A stretch of DNA of 64,000 nt from NCBI GenBank assembly GCA_024638845.1, contig JAHEJN010000005.1, positions 1 through 64,000 of the forward strand. The letters run 5' to 3'. This DNA is from Acidimicrobiales bacterium (GTDB lineage Bacteria > Actinomycetota > Acidimicrobiia > Acidimicrobiales > JAHEJN01). Below the pieces are notes generated by a model. It did not search any database. It was not told the DNA's origin and saw only the letters and a program-made list of their open reading frames with translations. The position numbers and the translations under genes were made by a program. Positions 11,001-19,257 of this stretch are shown here, one piece after another (position 1 is the first letter of the stretch; each line of letters starts with the position of its first letter).

Positions 11001-11037
11001 GCAGACGGGGCGGAGGCATGTCGCCGGGGTTGCGCAT
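8020..11037 (-). CDS. UPF0182 family membrane protein
   Basis: 1005 aa; N-terminal TM segments, ...ENETLAYTHGYGVALSPAN..., acidic/proline-rich C-terminus, as in actinobacterial UPF0182 proteins. Confidence 0.88.
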   Translation of the reverse strand: MRNPGDMPPPRLRRRRGLPRSARVVLIGLAVVVFVLFLSSLGLARLWTDYLWFDALGEGQVWTTVFFTKLGLGVVFTIIFFAGMWLNLYMADRIAPVFRPTGPEELVLGRYHEAVGDHTVLVRSGVSGLLALMVGASAASQWQNWLLFNNAVDFGIDDAQFGRDVGFYVFRLPFWSYVVDWSFRALVVMLLFTIGAHYINGGIRLQTSGQMVRPAVKAHVSVLLALLALIKAVDYYLARFDLTLSRRGVVDGATSTDVNASLPTLNLLLLVALLAFVVFLVNIRIRGWVFPAAVVLLWAFAAVVMGAIYPAVYQRLRVEPEESAREAQFIARNIEATRDAFGLAVETQPFPYTAELTAADIRNNEPTIRNIRLLDPSIVQDTFERLEAERAFYEFVDLDVDRYQIDGRTTQVVIAARTVQPGDIGDQSWENETLAYTHGYGVALSPANGVDASGRPDFLIEGVPQENRLDVVLDRPQLYVGEQLGGYAIVGAARPEIDFVSDAGDQVTSRYDGDGGVPLGGLFRRLAFSMRFGDINPLVSGQLDSDSRVLYNRDIRGRVEALAPFLHFDSDPYPVIHDGRIVYMVDGYTTTDRYPYSQRADTDSVPRSSGLAHGFNYVRGSVKAVVDGYDGNVDFYVIDPDDPIIQAWSRAFPDLFTDFDEMPADLVDHLRYPEDLFRVQTNMWARYHVGDPDEFYAGERSNFWEVAQDPGEAVRGGPTTSTTATTGTPDPTVPTDLGRIDPYYVLLKLPGEEGEEFVVLRSFVPVSGDSERPELTAFMVARSDPERYGELLAYEMPGTQVDGPLNVNSNILTEETIADRITQLNQQGSQVRLANLLLLPIENSIVYVRPLYVQADADTAIPELKAVIVVHDDQVVIDATLSGALEQLFGVAPETLQEEPDEPLDGSPTPDSAEPPAGDGTADQPPPAEAEPLEITDDVKSLLDEAASLFERANTALRDGDLGEYQDLTARAAELIERAVGILEDDTAATATDSIDASSADSEPA

Positions 11038-11097
11038 TGCCGCGAGCCTAGGGCGACGGCAGCCTCGGTACTCCGCGCGATCCGCGAATGGCGCCGC

Positions 11098-13068
11098 TCA
11101 GAGGTGCAGCGGCACCACCAGGCAGCGACAGTCGCCGAGGGGAACAGGGCGGACCTCCCCGGTCGGGAACTCGGCGCCGAGGCGGATCTCGACGCTGCCA
11201 TTCGTAGCCGCGTGCTTCGCGTCGGCGGGTCCGTCACCGGCCACCCACCGAACCGGACAGCCGTCGGGCAGCGTGTCGAGGAGCCCGTCGAGGAACGCCG
11301 CCGCGGTCGCCGACTCGGCCAGCTTCGCCATGCGGGGCCGCAGGACCCGGACCACACCTCGTACTCCTTCGACCGGATCGTCGCTTCCCCGTGCGGCCTG
11401 CCCGAGCTCGTCGCGCAGCGGCGCGAACACCTCGGCCTCCAGCGCGTCGACGATCCGCCCGACCCGGGCGTCGGCGACGGTTCCGGGTCGACCGATGGCT
11501 GCGGCACCCGCGGCCCATGCCGTCGGCAACGACTCGGTGAGCGCGGCCTCGACGGCTGCGGTGCCGATCGACACGTCCGACCCGGTGCGCAGCGACGCCA
11601 AGACGTCGTTCTGGAGGTCGCTGAGGGACCGTTTCGCCTGTTTGGCCATCACCGGTGCAACTGCGTCGATCAGCGAGGCGCGCGCCGCCACCAGATCGTG
11701 GGTGGAGGTCTTCGTGCCGGAGACATCGTCGCCGGCCGTGGTGTCTTCGGGTGCGGCATCGGCCAGGACCGCCTCGGCCGCACGCACCTCGGCCGCACGT
11801 TCGGCTCGCAACCGATCGAACAACGACGATGCCTCGGTGACGACATCGGGCTCGGCCCCAGCCGCCGGCTCGGCCTCGGGCTCGGCCCCAGCCGCCGACC
11901 CTGGCTCGGCTTCCGGCTCGGTCTCGGGCTCGGGCGCCGATTCGGGCGCGGGCTCGGGCTCCACCGCCGCCCCGGCTTCCCCGGCCTCGGGCTCGGGCAC
12001 GACGGACGCCTCGGGCTCGGGCTCCGCCTCCGGCTCGGGCTCCGCCTCGCCTTCGCTCTCGGCCTCTGCGGTCGCAGGCTCGGGCAGCGGCGCCGGCGCG
12101 AGGGGGAGCTCCACCCCACCGGCGGCGGCTGCCTCGGCGGCGATCACGTCGAGATCGCCGAGCAGGCCGGCCCGGCGAGCCTCGTCGAGCTCGCTCTCGA
12201 GCGCTTCGATCGATCGCGGGAGGTCCTCGTCGGCGCGCCGAGCGGCACGGTCGCCGGCGATCTTGGCTTCGGGTAGCGCCACCTTGAGGTCGTGGCGGGC
12301 CGTGTCGATGGTGCGCTGCACGACCTCGTAGGCCTCGAGGAGTCGATCGCGTCCGGCCTGGAGGCGCTCGACCTGATCACGGATACGACGACGACGTTGC
12401 TCGAGGTTCTGGAGCAGCTGCTCGCGATGGTGCCGGGCTTCGATCAGTAGGACGCGACCCTGTTGCTTGGCGTCGACGATGATGCGTTCGCCCTCCACTC
12501 GGCGCTGCGCCACCTCGTCGTCGACTGCGGCGACCCGCCGGGCGGCTTCAGCGTCGGCCTCGGCCGTTCGTTCGTCGAGCACCGCTTCGGCCGCGACCAG
12601 CACCTCGGCTGCCCGCTCCTCTGCGTTGCTCAGCAGCGTCTGGGCCTGGGCCTGGCTGTCGGTCGACAGCCGCTCGGCCTCGTTGCGGGCCTGCGCCAGG
12701 GCGGCATCGGCCTCTTCGCGGCTCGAGGTGGCGAGCCGCTCGGCCTCGGCCTGGGCCTCGGCCAGGCGTGCGGCTGCCGACTCGCGTGCGACGTTCAGGA
12801 TGGCAGCGGCTTCTGCTCCGAGTCGCTCGGTGAGCGTGTGCTCGTCGATCTCGGCCGCGTCGACGAGCTTGGCGTCGAACTCGGCGATCGACGCCCGCAA
12901 GCGGTCTTCGGTGCGATACGCGACGCGCAGGGAAGCCGAGAGGTCGCGAAGGAACTGGCGAACCTGCTCCTCGTTGAAGCCTCGGCGCACCACGTCGAAC
13001 GACGCGACGGCGACCTTGTCGGGGTCGAAGCGCGGCTCCGGGGACTCTCGGGGGGCCGGATCGATCAT
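11098..13068 (-). CDS. DivIVA-domain coiled-coil protein with Pro/Glu-rich linker
   Basis: FDVVRRGFNEEQVRQFLRDLSASLRVA is a DivIVA-type N-terminus; long coiled coil; EPEPEAEPEPEAS linker; start placed at MIDPAPRESPEP. Confidence 0.75.
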   Translation of the reverse strand: MIDPAPRESPEPRFDPDKVAVASFDVVRRGFNEEQVRQFLRDLSASLRVAYRTEDRLRASIAEFDAKLVDAAEIDEHTLTERLGAEAAAILNVARESAAARLAEAQAEAERLATSSREEADAALAQARNEAERLSTDSQAQAQTLLSNAEERAAEVLVAAEAVLDERTAEADAEAARRVAAVDDEVAQRRVEGERIIVDAKQQGRVLLIEARHHREQLLQNLEQRRRRIRDQVERLQAGRDRLLEAYEVVQRTIDTARHDLKVALPEAKIAGDRAARRADEDLPRSIEALESELDEARRAGLLGDLDVIAAEAAAAGGVELPLAPAPLPEPATAEAESEGEAEPEPEAEPEPEASVVPEPEAGEAGAAVEPEPAPESAPEPETEPEAEPGSAAGAEPEAEPAAGAEPDVVTEASSLFDRLRAERAAEVRAAEAVLADAAPEDTTAGDDVSGTKTSTHDLVAARASLIDAVAPVMAKQAKRSLSDLQNDVLASLRTGSDVSIGTAAVEAALTESLPTAWAAGAAAIGRPGTVADARVGRIVDALEAEVFAPLRDELGQAARGSDDPVEGVRGVVRVLRPRMAKLAESATAAAFLDGLLDTLPDGCPVRWVAGDGPADAKHAATNGSVEIRLGAEFPTGEVRPVPLGDCRCLVVPLHL

Positions 13069-13167
13069 GGAACGATCGTAAGCGGCGAGTTCTGAACGTT
13101 CGGGCATACCCGCGCGGTCCTTTGTGCAGACCCCGCCCGCCGAACGAGCATAGCAACTTCGTTGGGT

Positions 13168-14310
13168 CTAGTCGCCCAATGCCAGTTGGTCGAGCTGGGT
13201 ACCGGACCCACCCATGGCCTCCAATACCGCCACGGCCTCGTCGATCGTGTCGGCCGCAGCAACCTGCATGTCCCCTGATTGCGTGAGGGCCAGGTCGAGC
13301 TCGCTCGCCGGAACGATGAACAGATCGACCCCCGCGTTGCGAGCCGCAACCGCCTTCTGAGCCACACCTCCCACCGGGCCGACGCTGCCGTCGAGGTTGA
13401 TGGTGCCGGTGGTCGCGACGGACTTGCCGTCGGTGAGCTCCCCAGGCGTGAGAACGTCGATCACCCCCAGTGTGAAGGCCAATCCGGCCGATGGGCCGGT
13501 GACCTCGCCCGAGTCGATCACCACGTCGATCGGGAAGTCGGCGGTGAGCTCGTGGGTGGTGACCTCGACGCCGAGCTGGGCGACGGCGGGATCGTCGGGG
13601 ACCGCACCGAGGACGATCGAGACGGTCTCGACGGAGTCGTCGAAGTGGCGAACCGTCAGCTCGAGCGAGTCGCCCGGCGAGCGTTCCTGGACGGCGGCAA
13701 CCAGCTCGTCGGCGAACTGAATGGGCTCGCCTTCCACCTCGAAGATCACGTCGGTGACCACGAGCACTCCGTCGGCGGCCGACCCGTCCCGAACGCCCCG
13801 AACGAGGGCGCCGGAACCGGTCGGTTCTCCGTCGAGGCCGAGGAACTGCAGGGCCACCACCGTCGCGACGTCCTTCGAGCGCTCCATCTGCACCAGGTTC
13901 GCGGCACGGCGTTCGTCGTCGGTGCGGTCGCCGTTGATGACCTCGGCCGGGAGCAGGCTGATGGTGGGATCGTCCTCGTAGCTGCGCTTCTCCCAGTTCG
14001 TCACCTTCGACTCGAGCGAGATCGTCGTGAAACCGATCTCTCCTTCGGGCTCGTAGCGCTCGGCACCGATCACTTGGATCACATCGGTCGTGTTGGTCAC
14101 CGCTCCCGGCCGAAGCGCGTAGAACTCGGTGGGCTGAATGGCCCAGATCACGACACCAGCAACGATCACGGCGAGGAGGATCGACACACCGACGATCCAC
14201 CAGAGCACCATCGAGCGGAATCGCCTCACCTCGCGCTCCGCGGCGGACGGCGTCGGCTCGTCGGGCGAAGGTAGGCTTGGGGGGAACGTGTCCACTTCGC
14301 TGATCCTCAC
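13168..14310 (-). CDS. PDZ domain / Lon-type (S16) serine protease, membrane anchored (YlbL-like)
   Basis: N-terminal TM; GPSAGLAFTLGVIDVLTPGELTDGKSVATTGTINLDGSVGPVGGVAQKAVAA (Lon Ser/Lys dyad region). Start uncertain (GTG at 14310 or 14295). Confidence 0.85.
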   Translation of the reverse strand: MRISEVDTFPPSLPSPDEPTPSAAEREVRRFRSMVLWWIVGVSILLAVIVAGVVIWAIQPTEFYALRPGAVTNTTDVIQVIGAERYEPEGEIGFTTISLESKVTNWEKRSYEDDPTISLLPAEVINGDRTDDERRAANLVQMERSKDVATVVALQFLGLDGEPTGSGALVRGVRDGSAADGVLVVTDVIFEVEGEPIQFADELVAAVQERSPGDSLELTVRHFDDSVETVSIVLGAVPDDPAVAQLGVEVTTHELTADFPIDVVIDSGEVTGPSAGLAFTLGVIDVLTPGELTDGKSVATTGTINLDGSVGPVGGVAQKAVAARNAGVDLFIVPASELDLALTQSGDMQVAAADTIDEAVAVLEAMGGSGTQLDQLALGD

Positions 14311-14536
14311 GAATCTTGCCGGCCTCACGGCCGTTGCGATCGGCATGCTCGCGCGCGGCGGGCGGATGAATTCTGCCACCAACGCCGCGACTTCGGCGCT
14401 CGCCCCTGCTTTGGTGATGCGCAGCGGCGCGCTCGGACAGAACGATCAGCATGCCGGCGGCAACAGGAAAACCGTCCGTCCGACGGTTCGCCGTGTGTCA
14501 CCACTCACCGAGCGGCTCAACCGTTCCCGCGACCCC

Positions 14537-14707
14537 ATGTCCAAGTACCGCGAGGTCACGGGCCGGCGGGCTCGGGTCCGGTGGTGGCAGCGGGTTCGCG
14601 CCCTCGTGGTCCTGGCGCTGATCGTGACCTCGCTCGGCGTGCTGGTCGCGATCGTCATCGGTATCGCCTTCCTCGGCGGCACCATCCTGCTCGAAACCGT
14701 CTCCTGA
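14537..14707 (+). CDS. small single-pass membrane protein (56 aa)
   Basis: MSKYREVTGRRARVRWWQRVRALVVLALIVTSLGVLVAIVIGIAFLGGTILLETVS; basic N-terminus then a hydrophobic helix. Confidence 0.5.
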   Translation: MSKYREVTGRRARVRWWQRVRALVVLALIVTSLGVLVAIVIGIAFLGGTILLETVS

Positions 14708-14712
14708 CCGCC

Positions 14713-15333
14713 GTGGCGACCGATTCGCCTGACGCGGCGAGTCGCCGGCGCCGTCGGGAGGTGGTGATCGCCGGCCACACGGGCGACGCGGCAACGGGGT
14801 TGTCTCACGTGAGCGATCCCGACAGTCGCGTGCGGGCTTCGGCCCTGCGTGCGTTACGGCGCCGCGACCGGCTCTCTTGCGCGCTCCTCGACCGAGCCCT
14901 CGCCGACCCCGACCCGACGGTACGCAGAACCGCAGCCGAGTTGGCGGCATCCAGCCCGGGCGTGGCCCTCGAACCGTTGCTCGCCGACCCCGACGCCACT
15001 GTCGTCGAGGTCGCGGCGTGGGCGCTGGGCGAATGGGGTGACCACGCCGCCGGCGCTGTCGGCGCCCTGAGCGAGGTCGCCACCGGTCACTCCGACAGCC
15101 TCTGCCGCGAAGCCGCCACTGCGGCGCTCGGCGCCATCGGTGCTCAGGGCGGGCTGGCGGCCATCCTCGAGGCCCTGAGCGACAAAGCCACCGTTCGGCG
15201 GCGCGCCACGATCGCCCTCGCCGCCTTCGACGGGGCTGCGGTCGACGCCGCCCTCGAGCGCTGCCTCGACGACCGCGACTGGCAGGTGCGACAGATGGCC
15301 GAGGATCTCCTCGACCGTCGCACCGGGTGCTGA
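14713..15333 (+). CDS. HEAT-repeat protein
   Basis: GTG start; repeats such as DPDSRVRASALRALRRR, DPDPTVRRTAAELAA, DPDATVVEVAAWALGEWG. Confidence 0.75.
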   Translation: MATDSPDAASRRRRREVVIAGHTGDAATGLSHVSDPDSRVRASALRALRRRDRLSCALLDRALADPDPTVRRTAAELAASSPGVALEPLLADPDATVVEVAAWALGEWGDHAAGAVGALSEVATGHSDSLCREAATAALGAIGAQGGLAAILEALSDKATVRRRATIALAAFDGAAVDAALERCLDDRDWQVRQMAEDLLDRRTGC

Positions 15334-15349
15334 GCGCTCCGATCGGTCG

Positions 15350-16354
15350 TCAGCGGGTCTGGTCCATGAACATGACCTGCACGGCCTCGTAGGACTCGAT
15401 GCACCGTCCGGCACCGAGCACCACGCACTCGAGCGGGGTGTCGACCAGCCGGACCGGCACATCGGACTCCTCGCTGATGCGCCGCGCCAGCCCGCGCAAC
15501 AGTCCGCCGCCTCCGACGAGATGGACGCCCTGGGTGATGAGATCCTGCGCCAGCTCCGGAGGCGCCTGCGCCATGCACGCCAGCACGGAGTCGACCATCG
15601 TCGACACCGGCTCGTCGATGGCCTGACGGACTTCTTCGGGGGTCAACACGATCGTCTCGGGCAGGCCGCTCATCAGTTGCCGCCCGCGAACCTCGGCCCG
15701 GAACTCACCTTCGGTCGGCGCGGCCGAGCCGATCGTGATCTTGATCTCCTCGGCGGTTCGTTCGCCGATGGCGATGCCGTACTCGCGACGGACATACGAC
15801 TGGATGGATGCATCGATGTCGAACGAGCCCACCCGCACGGCCTCGATGGCCACGACGCCGCCCATCGAGATCAGTGCCGTCTCGGAGGTGCCGCCACCGA
15901 TGTCGATCACCATGTTGCCGACGGGCTCGTTGATCGGCAGTCCGGCCCCGATGGCCGCCGCCACCGGCTGCTCGATGAGCTTGGCGTCGGCGGCCCCGGC
16001 CCGCTTGGCCGCCTCGGTCACCGCCCGGCGCTCGACCGCAGTGATCGCCGACGGCACGCAGATGACCACCCGCGGACGATTGAAGCGATTGACGCCGACC
16101 CGCTGGAGCAGGAGCCGGATCATGCGCTGGGTCACGTCGAAATCGGTGATCGCTCCCTTGCGGAGCGGGCGAACCGCCACGATGTAGCTCGGCGTCCGGC
16201 CGATCATCTGCCAGGCCTCGTGACCCATCGCCAAGACGTCGCCGGTGCGGTCGTTGAGCGCAATGACCGAGGGTTCGTTCAAGACGATGCCGCGACCCCT
16301 CGCGTACACCAGCGTGTTGGCCGTCCCCAGATCGATGGCGAGGTCACGAGCCAC
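15350..16354 (-). CDS. mreB: rod shape-determining protein MreB-like
   Basis: RDLAIDLGTANTLVYARGRGIVLNEPSVIAL; VIDIGGGTSETALISMGG; LVGGGGLLRGL. GTG start at 16354. Confidence 0.85.
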   Translation of the reverse strand: MARDLAIDLGTANTLVYARGRGIVLNEPSVIALNDRTGDVLAMGHEAWQMIGRTPSYIVAVRPLRKGAITDFDVTQRMIRLLLQRVGVNRFNRPRVVICVPSAITAVERRAVTEAAKRAGAADAKLIEQPVAAAIGAGLPINEPVGNMVIDIGGGTSETALISMGGVVAIEAVRVGSFDIDASIQSYVRREYGIAIGERTAEEIKITIGSAAPTEGEFRAEVRGRQLMSGLPETIVLTPEEVRQAIDEPVSTMVDSVLACMAQAPPELAQDLITQGVHLVGGGGLLRGLARRISEESDVPVRLVDTPLECVVLGAGRCIESYEAVQVMFMDQTR

Positions 16355-16523
16355 GGCGACCGCTCTTCTTCTCGTGCTCGGGTGGAGCGAGCGCACCCAT
16401 GTTCTTCCGGAAGTCCTTGATGCTCGAATCGTAGGTGCGCCGCTCGCGGGAGAACAGCCACAGCAGGCAGGTGCCGAGCACCGACACCCCCACGGCGATG
16501 GCCAGGAAGACGAGGCTGCTCAT
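16344..16523 (-). CDS. small single-pass membrane protein
   Basis: MSSLVFLAIAVGVSVLGTCLLWLFSRERRTYDSSIKDFRKNMGALAPPEHEKKSGRRGS; overlaps moaE (4 bp) and mreB. Confidence 0.6.
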   Translation of the reverse strand: MSSLVFLAIAVGVSVLGTCLLWLFSRERRTYDSSIKDFRKNMGALAPPEHEKKSGRRGS

Positions 16524-16990
16524 GAGGTCGAGTCGACTTCGGTCACCGGCTGTGACTCGAGCGCCCAGCTGGTGCCGTCGCTCCACGTCTCACGTTTCCA
16601 GATGGGCACGGTGGCCTTCAGGGTGTCGATCCCGAACCGAGCCGCCTCGAATGCCTCGGGCCGATGCCCCGACGAGACCGCGACCACGACGGATGACTCG
16701 CCGACGGGCACGATGCCGGTGCGATGCAGCAGGACGACCCGCCCGATACCGCTCCAGCGTTGGCGAATGGCATCGGCAATCGCGACGAGGCGGGGCTCGA
16801 CCTGCTCGGCGTAGGCCTCGTACTCGAGCAGGGAGACGTCGATCCGACCCTCACTGTGATCGCGCGCCGTGCCCGAGAACACCACCACCGCGCCGCAATC
16901 GGGGCGCACCACCCATGCCGACGCCGCGTCGATGGGTAGGGGTTCGGAGGTCAGTCCGACCCAGGTGTCGGATGCGGCAGGACGTTGCAT
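16520..16990 (-). CDS. moaE: molybdopterin synthase catalytic subunit MoaE
   Basis: CGAVVVFSGTARDHSEGR...LEYEAYAEQVEPRL...HRTGIVPVGESSVVVAVSSGHRPEAFEAARFGIDTLKATVPIWKRE. Confidence 0.88.
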   Translation of the reverse strand: MQRPAASDTWVGLTSEPLPIDAASAWVVRPDCGAVVVFSGTARDHSEGRIDVSLLEYEAYAEQVEPRLVAIADAIRQRWSGIGRVVLLHRTGIVPVGESSVVVAVSSGHRPEAFEAARFGIDTLKATVPIWKRETWSDGTSWALESQPVTEVDSTS

Positions 16991-17075
16991 GGCGGACCCA
17001 ATGGTAGGAGGGCACGACCACAACTGTGGTCGCCCGCGAACAACGACGCCGCTTCGATGAGTATTCTGACCAACC

Positions 17076-18170
17076 GTGTCGGAACAGGGGTCACAGCCAC
17101 CGGAGGACGATCGGTCGTCGGACGCGGAGCCTCACCGTCGATTGCCCTCGCCCGATGATCGCCTGTGGCGGCACCCGGCCGAGGTTGCCGCCGAGTTGCG
17201 AGCGCAATCCGAGCGCAGTGCACCGTCGTCCCGGTCGAGCGAACGGAGCTCCAACCTGGCCGCAGTCGTAGTGGCGGTGGTCGGAGGTGGATTGCTCGTG
17301 ACCGGACTGTGGGTCGTGATGAGCTCGACATCGACCACTTCGGTGGCCCGCGCCGGTGGATCCTTCGATGCGGTCCTCGATCGCACCACAGTCGAGTCGA
17401 CGGGCACGCCGACGATCGACCTCTCGATCGTCGATCTCCGCACGACCGACGGCGCCGAGCTGGGGCAGGCAGTTGCGCTCCACACCGGGACCGAACTGGT
17501 CGCGTCACTCGACCTCGACCCCGGCACGCCGCTCGAGGCGATCCTGCCGGATGGCTCCCGGCGGCAGGCCACGGTGCGCGGCCACGACGGGCTCACGGGC
17601 GTTTCGGCCGTCCGTCTCGACGGGGGCGCCGTTCCCGGTGCCACGATCGAGCCGCACGGCCACCTCGTCGCCTCCGACCATCCACCGATGGTCACCGAAG
17701 CCCGAGCCGATGGGTGGTCACACGCCACCATGGCCATTGCTGCCCCCGACGCCGAACCGGGCGACGTCGTTGTCGATGACGACGGCAAGGTGACGGCGCT
17801 GGTCACGTCACGAACCGACGAGGGTGCCACGGCCACGCCCATCGCAGTGGTCGCACGGGTGGCGGCCCAGCTGTTCGAGTCCGGCGAGGCCGCTCATCCC
17901 TGGCTCGGCGTTCGAGCTCGCGACGCCAGGGACGGCGAAGGCGTCGTGATCACCCACGTGGTACCGAACAGCCCCGCCGACCGCCACGACATCACCGCGG
18001 GCATGATCATCACCGGTGTCGGCCAGACGCCGGTCGTCTCGGTCGGTGAGCTGCTCACCGAGCTCCGTGCCCATCGGCCCGGCGACAAGGTGACCATCGA
18101 GTTGCTCGTCGGCGCCATCACCCGTCGGGTCGTGCTCGACGTCGGCGACACCGTCGACGCACCCGGCTGA
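17076..18170 (+). CDS. membrane-anchored HtrA/trypsin-like fold protein with C-terminal PDZ; catalytic motifs not apparent
   Basis: N-terminal DRLWRHPAEVAAEL, one TM, degenerate protease-like domain, PDZ (WLGVRARDARDGEGVVITHVVPNSPADRHDITAGMIITGVGQTPV); no TNAHV or GNSGGP. Confidence 0.7.
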   Translation: MSEQGSQPPEDDRSSDAEPHRRLPSPDDRLWRHPAEVAAELRAQSERSAPSSRSSERSSNLAAVVVAVVGGGLLVTGLWVVMSSTSTTSVARAGGSFDAVLDRTTVESTGTPTIDLSIVDLRTTDGAELGQAVALHTGTELVASLDLDPGTPLEAILPDGSRRQATVRGHDGLTGVSAVRLDGGAVPGATIEPHGHLVASDHPPMVTEARADGWSHATMAIAAPDAEPGDVVVDDDGKVTALVTSRTDEGATATPIAVVARVAAQLFESGEAAHPWLGVRARDARDGEGVVITHVVPNSPADRHDITAGMIITGVGQTPVVSVGELLTELRAHRPGDKVTIELLVGAITRRVVLDVGDTVDAPG

Positions 18171-18182
18171 TCTCGCCTGCCC

Positions 18183-19202
18183 TCAGCGGCGACGGAGATA
18201 CCGGGTCAGCGCGGTGGCCCCGGCCGCGACCCCTGCCACCGCGGAGACCGCACCGCCGAGCGCAAGCTGTTGGCGGCGCTTCGGGCTCATCATCGCCCAC
18301 GGCTTGGCGGGGAACGTGTCGACGATGGCCTGCTCGGTGGTGAACTGGGGCTTGAAGCCGGCCGCAGCGAGACGTCCGTTGGCGACCACCCACGGGTGCA
18401 TCGTGTAGGCCACTACACCTGGCGGGGTCTGCGCCAGCCGGTACCGCCACCGAAAGGAGGCGACGCTTCCCGCGAGGCGCTCCGACACGCGCAGTCGTGG
18501 TGGCGACCCCTCGAGCGCCCTCGCCGTCTCGGCGTCGATCCATCCGTCGGGAGCCACGTTGTAGGCGCCCTCGAGTGGCCCCTCGACGGCCAGCACGACC
18601 GCATCCCGGAGGTCGTCGAGGTGCAGGTACTGCACCGGGGGCGCTTCGCCTTCGACACTGAGCGCTCCAGCCGAACGCATGGCCTGGGAGACCCAACTGA
18701 CCTCGCCGGCGGCTCCGGCGACGGTCGGACGCAGCACGACGACCTCGTTGCCGTCGTCGAGGCTGCCCCATTCGCAGACCAGCCGCTCCTCTTCGGCCTT
18801 GGCGGTGGCGAAGGCGAACTCCGGGTTCGGACGCAGCGGTGCCTGCTCGGTGATCGGCAGGGGATTCGTCGGCCACGCGCCGTACACCATCGCGCTGGAG
18901 AGCAACACGATGCGGCGAATGCCGGAGTTGTCCGCGGCCGCCACCAGCCGCCGAGTGGTCTCCAGATCGATGCGAGCAGACGCGTCGGCTTCGTGAACAC
19001 CGTCGAAAGCCGAGGCGAGGTGGACGACGACGTCGGTATCGGCGATGGCCTCGGCGATGTCACCGTCGACCAGATCGAGCTGCTCGATGCCCGGCGCGGC
19101 GATCACGTCGAGCGCGAGAACAACGTGGCCACGGGCTTCGAGCGCCTCGACGACACGGACTCCCAGGCGCCCGGCGGCGCCGGTGACGGCGACCGTGGTC
19201 AC
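18183..19202 (-). CDS. NAD-dependent epimerase/dehydratase (extended SDR)
   Basis: VAVTGAAGRLGVRVVEALEARGH Rossmann motif; YxxxK region altered/unclear; GTG start. Confidence 0.75.
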   Translation of the reverse strand: MTTVAVTGAAGRLGVRVVEALEARGHVVLALDVIAAPGIEQLDLVDGDIAEAIADTDVVVHLASAFDGVHEADASARIDLETTRRLVAAADNSGIRRIVLLSSAMVYGAWPTNPLPITEQAPLRPNPEFAFATAKAEEERLVCEWGSLDDGNEVVVLRPTVAGAAGEVSWVSQAMRSAGALSVEGEAPPVQYLHLDDLRDAVVLAVEGPLEGAYNVAPDGWIDAETARALEGSPPRLRVSERLAGSVASFRWRYRLAQTPPGVVAYTMHPWVVANGRLAAAGFKPQFTTEQAIVDTFPAKPWAMMSPKRRQQLALGGAVSAVAGVAAGATALTRYLRRR

Positions 19203-19257
19203 CTGAGGACTCCGGCGGGGGGCGCAGCGGCATCGTTCATTCCAATACGATGCCCTT

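Noticed and set aside
8425-12276. Large + strand ORFs (8425..9921, 10684..12276, 10958..12331) antisense to UPF0182 and DivIVA-like genes
   Set aside because: Repetitive GLGLGLGRR and SGSASGSGS strings are just the complement of the Pro/Glu linker; no independent support.
14288-14536. + strand extension of the 56-aa membrane protein back to GTG at 14288
   Set aside because: It would overlap the divergent protease start; the segment has no clear coding signature, so the start at 14537 was preferred.
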